Positions 8,672 to 15,578 of a stretch of DNA of 24,624 nt are shown piece after piece. A program made the translations under genes and the position numbers. Under the pieces are notes generated by a model. It ran no database searches and was not told the DNA's origin. It saw nothing but the letters and a program-made list of their open reading frames with translations. Position 1 is the stretch's first letter. Each line of letters opens with the position of its first letter. This DNA comes from an uncultured Eubacteriales bacterium (GTDB lineage Bacteria > Bacillota > Clostridia > Christensenellales > Aristaeellaceae), in the NCBI GenBank assembly GCA_900553295.1, contig USCR01000018.1:1-24624 (forward strand), in the 5' to 3' direction.

Positions 8672-9315
8672 ATTTCCTGCGCAATATTCATCATGGCAAA
8701 ATACAGCAATTCCGGTTCATGGATTGTTTCCTGACTGTTTGGCTTTTCTTGGGGGCGAATCATCGCCAGCACATATTGCTGGGCAGCAAGGGGCAGTTCA
8801 TATCGTTGGGCAGTTTGCAGCGCTTCCTTCACGCCAATGGCGCCGGACAGCAGCGAGGAAAGCAGCATTTCCCGCAAATATGGCAAGCCGGTGCGGAAAT
8901 GTTCCCGCAGCCGGCTTAAATCGCGTCGCTGGGAAAATTCCTCATCCAGCCTGGCTCGGGCCTTTTCAAGCATTTCCCGGAACTCCACGGAAGAGATTGG
9001 CTTCAGCAAATACCCCAGGCAGTTCAGGCTGACCGCTTGCCGGGCATATTCAAAGTCGTCATAGCCGCTGAGAATGATAAAGCGTATGGTGGGCAGCATC
9101 TTTTGTACCCGGCGGCACATGGTTAATCCATCCATCAAGGGCATGCGGATATCCGTTACAACCAGGTCTGGTTCCAGCCTCTCGCAGACCTGCACCGCTT
9201 CCAATCCATTGGTGGATTCCCCCACCACCTCAAAGCCATAGCTCGCAAAGTCCACCACTTCCTGCAAGCCTTCGCGAATATCGCTTTCATCATCCACCAG
9301 AAGCAGCCGGTACAT
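8614..9315 (-). CDS. Response regulator, N-terminal receiver part (frameshifted; continues in 7718-8671)
   Basis: Residues 1-120 are a CheY-like receiver: MYRLLLVDDESDI with acidic Asp8/Asp9, phospho-acceptor Asp55 in VTDIRMPLMDG, the ILSGYDDFEYA strand and the conserved Lys in YLLKPIS. The sequence then continues into the YesN linker and stops at 8614 after a nonhomologous tail (TTMESLRR). Homology-like sequence carries on in the next frame. ATG 9315 is preferred over the TTG two codons earlier because AAAGGGGGAG lies seven bases before the ATG. It is the first gene of the minus-strand operon, behind the promoter at 9352-9380. If the frameshift is real, the strain has a phosphoacceptor without a DNA-binding domain. 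Confidence 0.92.
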   Translation of the reverse strand: MYRLLLVDDESDIREGLQEVVDFASYGFEVVGESTNGLEAVQVCERLEPDLVVTDIRMPLMDGLTMCRRVQKMLPTIRFIILSGYDDFEYARQAVSLNCLGYLLKPISSVEFREMLEKARARLDEEFSQRRDLSRLREHFRTGLPYLREMLLSSLLSGAIGVKEALQTAQRYELPLAAQQYVLAMIRPQEKPNSQETIHEPELLYFAMMNIAQEICSHIPWLTYFTTMESLRR

Positions 9316-9351
9316 TGGCAAGCTCCCCCTTTGAGCGTTCCTCTTAGCTCT

Positions 9352-9380
9352 ATTATGCTGAAATAATGCTTTTCTGTCAA
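9352..9380 (-). promoter_or_regulatory. Promoter of the two-component/binding-protein operon
   Basis: On the minus strand, a perfect TTGACA (9380-9375), a 17-base spacer, then CATAAT (9357-9352). The predicted transcript starts ~30 bases ahead of the regulator ATG. It is divergent from the mgl promoter about 20 bases away, so a factor bound between them could affect both. Confidence 0.75.
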
Positions 9381-9398
9381 TCTATCTTATTTCTCTCT

Positions 9399-9426
9399 TT
9401 GCAAGTCTTCCTATTTATAATAAAAT
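9399..9426 (+). promoter_or_regulatory. Candidate mgl operon promoter
   Basis: TTGCAA (9399-9404), a 16-base spacer and TAAAAT (9421-9426) in an AT-rich divergent intergenic region. A TATAAT also overlaps at 9416-9421 but lacks a good -35 at proper distance. The assignment is tentative. Confidence 0.45.
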
Positions 9427-9428
9427 CA

Positions 9429-9449
9429 TTGAAAATCCCTCGATTTCAA
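9429..9449. promoter_or_regulatory. Inverted repeat at the mgl start site, candidate operator
   Basis: TTGAAA, nine bases, TTTCAA, immediately downstream of the -10 candidate. Its position overlaps the expected transcription start, which would suit a repressor. It does not fit the catabolite-control consensus well. The binding factor is unknown. Confidence 0.35.
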
Positions 9450-9469
9450 TTTCTTGCGCAATTTATTTA

Positions 9470-10510
9470 TTGTGCACTTTGAATAAAGAAGAATTTTCAT
9501 ATATCTCAAAAGGATTTTCTATTCTTTTTCCATGCATCCTTGCGTTGGCACTGGCGGTTATGATGCTGCTGGGCCTGGCCGTAACGGCCGTTGCCGAAGA
9601 AAGCAAGCCCATCAAGGTCGGCGTTTGCATCTACCAGTTCAATGATAACTTCATGACCCTGTACCGCACGGAACTTGAAAAGTACCTGAAGGAAACCTAC
9701 AATGCCGACGTGACTGTGGTGGACGGCAAGAATGATCAGACCGAGCAAACCAACCAAATCAACTCTTTCATCGCCGAAGGCGTGGATGTGCTCATCGTGA
9801 ACCTGGTGCAGTCCACTTCCGCCGCTACTGTGATCGACCTGGTAGAAGCCGCGGGCATTCCCACCGTATTCATCAACCGTGAGCCCTCCGAGGAAGACAT
9901 GGAAAAATGGACGGGTAAGATTGCCTACGTTGGCGCCGATGCGCGTCAGTCCGGTACTTTCCAGGGTGAAATCGTCGCCGCCACTGAGAACAAGGGTGAT
10001 TTCAACGGCAACGGCACGGTGGACTACGTAATGATCATGGGCGATCCCGAGAACGTGGACGCGCCGTACCGCACCGAGTACTCCATCAAGGCCCTGAACG
10101 ATGCCGGCATTACCACCAACAAGCTCTTTGAGCAGCGCGGCGACTGGCTCCAGGAGAATGGCCAGCAGCTGGCAGCCACCGCCCTGGCACAGTTTGGCCA
10201 GGATGTGGATGTGATCTTCTGCAACAACGACACCATGGCCCTGGGCGCCTATCAGGCGATCGTGGATGCCGGCCGCGTGGTAAATGAAGACATCTATCTG
10301 CTGGGCGTGGACGCTCTGGCAGAATGTGTGGAAATGGTGGCCAACGGCACCATGACCGGTACCGTGCTCAACGACCACATTGGTCAGAGCCACACCGCCG
10401 CTGACGTTGCCATCCAGGCTGCGAATGGCGAGGAAATGAATGCGTACTACTGGGTTGACTATGTAAAGGTAACCGCTGAAAACGCTGCTGAGTTCATAAC
10501 CGCGGAATAA
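9470..10510 (+). CDS. mglB: Galactose/methylgalactoside ABC importer, substrate-binding protein
   Basis: A signal peptide (hydrophobic ILALALAVMMLLGLA, cleavage near AVA-EE) is followed by an MglB-type fold: VGVCIYQFNDNFMTLYR, VVDGKNDQTEQTNQI, VFINREPSEE, DFNGNGTVDYVMIMGDP, CNNDTMALGAY, LGVDALAE, LNDHIGQ. Compared with E. coli MglB, the pocket His (GEPGHPDAEAR) is Asn here (GDPENVDAPYR); Asp, Arg, Trp (GDWL), Asn and Asp contacts are kept. It captures hexose outside the membrane for MglA/MglC. The start is unclear. No in-frame ATG precedes the middle of the signal peptide (9560); the frame opens with TTG 9470 and TTG 9479, both without a ribosome site. The AAAAGGA at 9508-9514 is followed by an ATG (9532) in the wrong frame. 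A non-ATG start or a small indel is likely. Confidence 0.9.
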   Translation: MCTLNKEEFSYISKGFSILFPCILALALAVMMLLGLAVTAVAEESKPIKVGVCIYQFNDNFMTLYRTELEKYLKETYNADVTVVDGKNDQTEQTNQINSFIAEGVDVLIVNLVQSTSAATVIDLVEAAGIPTVFINREPSEEDMEKWTGKIAYVGADARQSGTFQGEIVAATENKGDFNGNGTVDYVMIMGDPENVDAPYRTEYSIKALNDAGITTNKLFEQRGDWLQENGQQLAATALAQFGQDVDVIFCNNDTMALGAYQAIVDAGRVVNEDIYLLGVDALAECVEMVANGTMTGTVLNDHIGQSHTAADVAIQAANGEEMNAYYWVDYVKVTAENAAEFITAE

Positions 10511-10545
10511 GAAGCAGCTGAGCAGGACTTCCCTGAAATTATCTC

Positions 10546-10581
10546 AAGGCGCGTGTGAGTGCAAACGCGCACGCGCCTTTT
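10546..10581 (+). terminator. Intergenic hairpin between mglB and mglA, likely partial terminator
   Basis: AAGGCGCGTG pairs perfectly with CACGCGCCTT, followed by two more T (TTTT in all). Placed just after the binding-protein gene, it fits the common arrangement in which mglB mRNA is made or kept in excess over the ATPase and permease messages. Confidence 0.72.
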
Positions 10582-10624
10582 CCCGGAGCAAAGGCATTCC
10601 AGGTACTTTCCCCTTTTCCTCGCG

Positions 10625-10678
10625 GGAGGCGGAAGCAAGGCCCGGCAATCTCAGCGCGCGAGCTTCGCTTCCGTCTCC
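10625..10678 (+). repeat. Second inverted repeat ahead of mglA
   Basis: GGAGGCGGAAGC (10625-10636) pairs with GCTTCCGTCTCC (10667-10678), a 12-bp stem with one G-U pair and a 30-base loop. It has no T run and ends 14 bases before the mglA ribosome site region. It could stabilise the processed message or influence mglA translation; this is inference. Confidence 0.45.
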
Positions 10679-10708
10679 GGCTTACCACACGATGAAGGAG
10701 GCTCCCTT

Positions 10709-12220
10709 ATGTCGGAATATCGGCTGGAGATGCGCGGTGTGTGCAAATCCTTCCCCGGCGTCAAGTCCCTGGACCAAGCCCAGTTGCGGCTTCGTCCAGG
10801 AACAGTGCACGCGTTAATGGGAGAAAACGGCGCCGGCAAATCCACCCTGATGAAATGCATGTTCGGCATTTATAAAATGGATCAGGGCGAAATCTTCTAC
10901 GAGGGGAAAAAGGTTCATATCGGCGATCCCCTCCAGGCATTGCACATGGGCATTGCCATGGTGCACCAGGAATTACAGCCCATTCCTGAGCGTTCGGTGG
11001 CGGAGAATGTATTCGTTGGCCGATACCCCGTAAAAAAGGTGCTAGGCGTAATTCCTGTGGTGGACCATGCAAAAATGTTCCGCGATACGGAACGGGTACT
11101 CAAGGAAGTGCGCATGAACTTTGACCCAAAGCAGCGCCTGGGTGAACTGAGCGTAAGTCAAATGCAGTCCGTGGAAATCGCCAAGGCGGTATCCGCCGAC
11201 TGTAAGGTGCTGATTTTGGATGAGCCCACGTCCTCCCTCACCGCAGCGGAAGTGGAAGCCCTGTTCCGCATTATCGCTGATCTGAAAGCCAAAAATGTTT
11301 CCATCGTTTATATCAGCCACAAGATGGATGAAATTCTACGCATTTCCGATGAAGTCACTATCATGCGCGATGGAAAATATATTGGCACCTGGGACGCCAA
11401 GGAGTTGACCACGGACAAAATTATCACACAGATGGTTGGGCGGGAGCTGACCAATCTCTACCCGCCCCGGGAAAACGTCCCCGGTGAAGTGGTTCTTGAA
11501 GTGAAGGATTTTACGTCCATCAATCCCCGCTCCTTCCGCAATGTGAATTTTACCTTGCGCAAGGGAGAAATTCTGGGCGTGGGCGGCTTGGTGGGCGCCC
11601 AGCGCACAGAGCTGATGGAAGGATTATTCGGCGTACGCAGCCATAGCAAGGGTGAAATTCTCTATAAGGGGCAGAAGCTGCACATCAACCGGCCAAGGGA
11701 CGCTATTCAAAAGAGCATTGCCATGCTTACCGAAGACCGGCGTGGCACAGGGATTATGGGCGTGCTGTCTGTGGAGGATAACATCTCCATAGCCAGTTTG
11801 GACCATTACCTGGATTTCGGCATCATGATTAACAGCAAAAAGGTCGATGCCCTGGTTCAGGAGAACGTAAAGAAAATGGCCATCAAGACTCCGTCGGGAA
11901 AAACGCAAATTCAGTCGCTATCCGGCGGCAATCAGCAAAAGGTGCTCATTGGACGGTGGTTGGCGAATAATCCCGACATTCTCATTCTGGATGAGCCCAC
12001 CCGCGGCATAGACGTGGGGGCAAAATACGAGATTTACTGTATTATTGCGGAGCTGGCAAAGCAAGGTAAGTCCATCATCATGATTTCCTCGGAAATGAGT
12101 GAGCTGATCGGCATGTCGGACCATATCATGGTCATGTGCGACGGACGTGTCACCGGCTTTATTGACGGAAAGGATGCCACCCAGGAGAATATCATGGCCC
12201 TTGCCACCCAGTTTGAGTAA
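10709..12220 (+). CDS. mglA: Galactose/methylgalactoside ABC importer, ATP-binding protein
   Basis: 503 residues, a standard length for the double-ATPase sugar importers of the carbohydrate-uptake-2 family. The first ATPase domain has Walker A GENGAGKST (38-46), signature LSVSQMQSVEIAKAV and Walker B VLILDEPTSSLTA. The second has a degenerate Walker A (GGLVGAQRTELMEG), signature LSGGNQQKVLIGRWL and LILDEPTRGIDVGAK. This asymmetry is normal for the family, where one site is weakly active. ATG 10709 follows GAAGGAG; the longer open frame upstream runs through the hairpins and is not coding. It powers import through MglC, whose gene starts 18 bases later. Confidence 0.96.
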   Translation: MSEYRLEMRGVCKSFPGVKSLDQAQLRLRPGTVHALMGENGAGKSTLMKCMFGIYKMDQGEIFYEGKKVHIGDPLQALHMGIAMVHQELQPIPERSVAENVFVGRYPVKKVLGVIPVVDHAKMFRDTERVLKEVRMNFDPKQRLGELSVSQMQSVEIAKAVSADCKVLILDEPTSSLTAAEVEALFRIIADLKAKNVSIVYISHKMDEILRISDEVTIMRDGKYIGTWDAKELTTDKIITQMVGRELTNLYPPRENVPGEVVLEVKDFTSINPRSFRNVNFTLRKGEILGVGGLVGAQRTELMEGLFGVRSHSKGEILYKGQKLHINRPRDAIQKSIAMLTEDRRGTGIMGVLSVEDNISIASLDHYLDFGIMINSKKVDALVQENVKKMAIKTPSGKTQIQSLSGGNQQKVLIGRWLANNPDILILDEPTRGIDVGAKYEIYCIIAELAKQGKSIIMISSEMSELIGMSDHIMVMCDGRVTGFIDGKDATQENIMALATQFE

Positions 12221-12238
12221 GAGGAGGAGAAAAACACC

Positions 12239-13816
12239 ATGCGCAACAACAAGCTCGGAAGTATTCTGAAGCTGGCCGGTGGTATCTTGCTGGCAGTCTT
12301 TCTGTTTTTCATGCTCAGTCTATCGGACGTTGTCCGGCTCAATCCTCTCCTGGAGGGTGTCTCCAATGCCTCCCTTTCTCAGGCGGCACGAAATGGCACG
12401 GTTTATGAGGATTACGACATTTTGCTTCCTGACAGCGAACTTTCCGAAGACGCTGAAACGGACTTCTCCGGCACAGGTGACGGCGCATTAGCGCAAAGTC
12501 TTCCCACCTTAACGTTTGATGACGAACGCTACTATCTGTGTACCTTCGATGAATTCCAAGCCATTGGTGGCAAGCTTTCCACCGACAAATTCGGTGATCC
12601 AAAACTGGTGGAGTACGAAGGAACTTCCTATGCCCAAGGCGTAGTGAAGATTGGACAAAACATGTGGGATAATCTGGACGGTTGGAGCCGCTTTCTGGTT
12701 ACCATTGCTCCGGCCATCACCCCCGTGCTGATCATTGCCGCCGTGGCGCTGATCGTCGGGTTGCTGCTGGGTACCGCTGAGAAGGCACGCGGATTGCACA
12801 TTTCCACCGGAGCTTATCTGGCCGGAAAGTTCGCTCCCCGAAAAATTTTCAAATTCATCAGCAACAACATCATTATCGTGCTGATTATGATTTTCGCCGT
12901 GGTGGTTGCCATTCTTAAGCCCAACTTTGCCGGAGAGGATAACATCCGCAATCTGCTTTCCAACACGGCTGTTCGCTTCATTATTGCCCTGGGCGTTTCC
13001 GGGTGCTTGATTACCAAGGGTACCGACCTGTCCGCGGGCCGGGTGGCGGGCTTGGCCGCATGCATTAGCGCCATTCTGCTGCAGCGTGGGGACTATGGCT
13101 CCAAGTTCTATCCCGGACTTGGTGAATTGCCCATCCCGGTTGTGTTGCTGATTGTGCTGGGCATTTGCGCCATCATTGGCATTATTAACGGTTCGTTGAT
13201 TTCTTTCTTCAAGGTACCGCCTTTCATTGCCACCCTGGGCATGCAAACCCTGGTATATGGTATCTGCTTGGTTTACACTGGCGCCTCCCCCATCGGCGGA
13301 CTGCGTCAGGACTACACCAGCATTGCCACCAATTACGTGGGAAACCGGATGTTCAGCTATATTCTGATCATTGCTGTCATCATCGGCACATTTATGTGGT
13401 TCCTGTACAACAAAACCCGCCACGGCAAATACATGTATGCCATTGGCGGGAATGAAGTAGCAGCAGAAGTTGCGGGAATCAATACCAACAAGAGCAAAAT
13501 TCTCATTTACATGCTGGCTGCCATTCTCTACGGTGTCATGGGCTTCCTCAGCGCAGCCAAGGCCGGCGGCGCTTCCGTGAATACAGCGCAGGGTTATGAG
13601 CTGGAGGCCATTGCGGGTTGTACCATTGGCGGTGTATCTGTCAACGGCGGTGTAGGCAAAATTTCCGGTATTCTGATTGGCGTGCTGGTATTCGAGGTAT
13701 TGAAAATCGCCTTGCAGTTCCTGGGGGTGGAATCTTCCTACACCTACATTGTGCAAGGTTTGGTCATCATCATTGCCGTAGCGCTGGATCTGCGTAAATA
13801 CCTAGCAAAGAAGTGA
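12239..13816 (+). CDS. mglC: Galactose/methylgalactoside ABC importer permease with long N-terminal extension
   Basis: 525 residues, compared with about 335 for E. coli MglC. Residues ~205-525 are the ordinary multi-span permease: FISNNIIIVLIMIFAVVVAI, ALGVSGCLITKGTDLSAGR, FFKVPPFIATLGMQTLVYG, YAIGGNEVAAEVAGI, TIGGVSVNGGVGKISG. Residues 1-204 are extra. They comprise a transmembrane helix (12-29), a ~120-residue acidic region (30-152) predicted outside the membrane and including DSELSEDAETDFSGTGDG, and a second helix (153-177) before a linker. The start is well placed after GAGGAGG, so the extension is genuine and not a wrong start. It probably pairs with MglB or an accessory factor at the outer face, but this is inference. 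Confidence 0.93.
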   Translation: MRNNKLGSILKLAGGILLAVFLFFMLSLSDVVRLNPLLEGVSNASLSQAARNGTVYEDYDILLPDSELSEDAETDFSGTGDGALAQSLPTLTFDDERYYLCTFDEFQAIGGKLSTDKFGDPKLVEYEGTSYAQGVVKIGQNMWDNLDGWSRFLVTIAPAITPVLIIAAVALIVGLLLGTAEKARGLHISTGAYLAGKFAPRKIFKFISNNIIIVLIMIFAVVVAILKPNFAGEDNIRNLLSNTAVRFIIALGVSGCLITKGTDLSAGRVAGLAACISAILLQRGDYGSKFYPGLGELPIPVVLLIVLGICAIIGIINGSLISFFKVPPFIATLGMQTLVYGICLVYTGASPIGGLRQDYTSIATNYVGNRMFSYILIIAVIIGTFMWFLYNKTRHGKYMYAIGGNEVAAEVAGINTNKSKILIYMLAAILYGVMGFLSAAKAGGASVNTAQGYELEAIAGCTIGGVSVNGGVGKISGILIGVLVFEVLKIALQFLGVESSYTYIVQGLVIIIAVALDLRKYLAKK

Positions 13817-13824
13817 GCAAAGCC

Positions 13825-14016
13825 ATGAAAAATGAGAACATCTTTTCTGACGGACGCGAAGCCCGGGTTCCGCCGGAGCAGGAAGGCCTGAAGGAACGGC
13901 TATACGCCAAAGTAAAGATCCCCCTGAAAACCCTCGATGGGATCATTTGGGCATTGGGTACGGTTATCGTCATCCTGATCGTCGTTGGAGCCTTGAAGGG
14001 CAACGGTATCCTGTAA
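13825..14016 (+). CDS. Small single-pass membrane protein at the end of the mgl operon
   Basis: 63 residues. A charged, Pro-containing N-terminal half (DGREARVPPEQEGLKERLYA) is followed by one transmembrane helix at ~38-57 (LDGIIWALGTVIVILIVVGA) and a five-residue tail, LKGNGIL counting from Leu57. It starts eight bases after the mglC stop, with only a weak purine-rich stretch before it, which suggests translational coupling; an in-frame GTG at 13813 is possible. It is followed directly by the operon terminator. I do not recognise a family. Its position, length and coding-like composition argue for a real gene, possibly an importer accessory subunit. Confidence 0.72.
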   Translation: MKNENIFSDGREARVPPEQEGLKERLYAKVKIPLKTLDGIIWALGTVIVILIVVGALKGNGIL

Positions 14017-14031
14017 CTATCAAACAAAAAT

Positions 14032-14058
14032 AGGCGGCAAGGCTATGCCGCCTTCTTT
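14032..14058. terminator. Bidirectional terminator between mgl operon and ribokinase gene
   Basis: AGGCGGCA pairs with TGCCGCCT around a six-base loop. On the plus strand it is followed by TCTTT; on the minus strand by ATTTTTG. It therefore serves both the mgl operon and the converging ribokinase gene. Confidence 0.82.
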
Positions 14059-14196
14059 ATGCCAAAAGGACACTATCGTAACCCGAAAGAAATCAAGTAC
14101 GCCTTGCCTATCCAACGCAGAAGCCTTGTCAGCTTACGCTATTCAGGATACCTTCCTTTTTCTACGGCTTCAGTCAAGCACTGAACAGTGCATCTG

Positions 14197-15096
14197 TCAT
14201 GCCTTGTGGGTAGCCAGCATCGCTGCGCGTACCTCCGCAGCTTTGGGAATGGACTTCCCTGCCCCTTGATGGCTTACTGTAATGGATGAAGCCCATGCAG
14301 CAGTCTCCAGGGCATGATCAATGGTCTCCCCCGATAAAACGCCGTGCAAAAAATACCCCGTGAAGGTATCCCCCGCCGCAGTCGTATCCACTGCCTGGGT
14401 TTTTATCGCCGACTGGCGCACTTGCTTCTGCGCATCCGCGTAAATCGCGCCCGCTTCTCCAAGCGTCAGCACCACATGACTGTGTGGATACAGCCGTAAC
14501 ATTTCCGCCAGGATATCCTCCGGAGCTTCTTTGCCCGTCAGGTCTTTTCCCTCAATTTCATTCAGGATGAACCAGTCCACCTGTTCCAGAGGCCATTGGT
14601 GCATCTCCTGCGTAAACGGCGAGGGATTCAGCACCACCCGCAGCCCTCTTTCCGCCGCCTGGCGAATAATGCGTTCCACACCGTTTAGTTCATTTTGCAG
14701 CAGAATATAGTCTCCCGGGACAAAGCGCGCCAAAGTTTCTGCGATCATCGCGTCAGTAATCTGCTGGTTCGCTCCGCCAAAAAGTACGATGGCGTTATGC
14801 CCTTCCCCATCCACTTGAATCACTGCATGGCCAGTGGGCGCATCCAGCACGCGCAAGCCGGTAGTATCCACGCCTTCAGCTTGCAGGCTTTCCTGCAAAA
14901 AAATGCCATCCGCTCCAATGGCGCCGGCGAAATATGTTTCCTGTCCAGCTTTCGCTAACGCCAACCCCTGGTTGAACCCCTTGCCTCCTTCGCTTTTGGC
15001 ATAGTGCTGGGAAGATATGGTTTCCCCAGGGCGAACCAGGTGCGGCAAGGTATAGGTATGGTCAATATTCACGGAACCAAAAACCAGGATTTTCAT
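14197..15096 (-). CDS. rbsK: Ribokinase-like sugar kinase (PfkB family)
   Basis: 299 residues, typical for ribokinase. Motifs are VFGSVNIDHTYTL at the N terminus, the substrate-binding GGKGFNQGLALAKAG (38-51), LLQNEL, NPSP, LNEIEG, TLGEAG and the ATP/anion-hole DTTAAGDTFTGYF with catalytic Asp243. It phosphorylates a sugar, ribose by family, at the expense of ATP. ATG 15096 is chosen because GGAGG lies eight bases upstream; the longer frame to 15156 lacks support. The gene is alone on the minus strand and converges on the mgl operon. A different substrate cannot be excluded from sequence alone, because ribose importer genes are not visible here. Confidence 0.88.
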   Translation of the reverse strand: MKILVFGSVNIDHTYTLPHLVRPGETISSQHYAKSEGGKGFNQGLALAKAGQETYFAGAIGADGIFLQESLQAEGVDTTGLRVLDAPTGHAVIQVDGEGHNAIVLFGGANQQITDAMIAETLARFVPGDYILLQNELNGVERIIRQAAERGLRVVLNPSPFTQEMHQWPLEQVDWFILNEIEGKDLTGKEAPEDILAEMLRLYPHSHVVLTLGEAGAIYADAQKQVRQSAIKTQAVDTTAAGDTFTGYFLHGVLSGETIDHALETAAWASSITVSHQGAGKSIPKAAEVRAAMLATHKA

Positions 15097-15518
15097 GCTT
15101 TCTTCCTCCACATTCGGCTTGTCCACATGATTAACGGTACTCCATCGGTCTTCCAAGTATCGTGGTGCATCCGGCGGATTCGCGTTTCAGCTGATATTTC
15201 GCTGTGCACACTACATAGCTCAAGCACTGACTTTATCCGCGGCACACCATCATTGTGCAATGATCACTTCTTTTGCCTTGCTCCAGGAACTACCATCCAT
15301 ACAGTCTGCTAAGGCATATAGCAGCAGCTGGCTTATCCTCACCGCCTGGATATACAGTGCTTGATTTGTATACACCCAGGCCCTGAAGGCTTTGATGCCA
15401 CGTCTCCGCCCCTATTATACGCTATTCAATACAGAAAGCAAGAATCCATTGGCAAGATAAGCAGTATATTTTGAAATCAGCAAGAAGGATGTACCATTAA
15501 AAAAGCTCCACGGTTACG
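15097..15518. other. Intergenic region upstream of the ribokinase gene, with a palindrome
   Basis: No convincing gene. It holds a perfect 7-bp inverted repeat with a two-base centre, ATCATTG TG CAATGAT, at 15249-15264, about 155 bases before the kinase start: a candidate operator. On the minus strand near the IS end, CCACG TAAC CGTGG followed by AGCTTTTTT (about 15499-15520) looks like a terminator whose stem includes the first bases of the IS. It would end transcription coming out of the element or from the sigma gene. Confidence 0.5.
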
Positions 15519-15578
15519 TGGACTGTACCCCGACCAGCAGACAAGAAAAATAAGAGTCTGTCGCAGAATATCGAGGGA

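Noticed and set aside
12509..13756. A 415-residue minus-strand frame opposite mglC
   Set aside because: It mirrors codon bias of the permease gene, is rich in Asn/His/Gln typical of antisense hydrophobic genes, and has no family features.
14178..14191. GCACTGAACAGTGC repeat just after the ribokinase stop
   Set aside because: It has no T run on either strand, and the nearby bidirectional terminator already explains termination.
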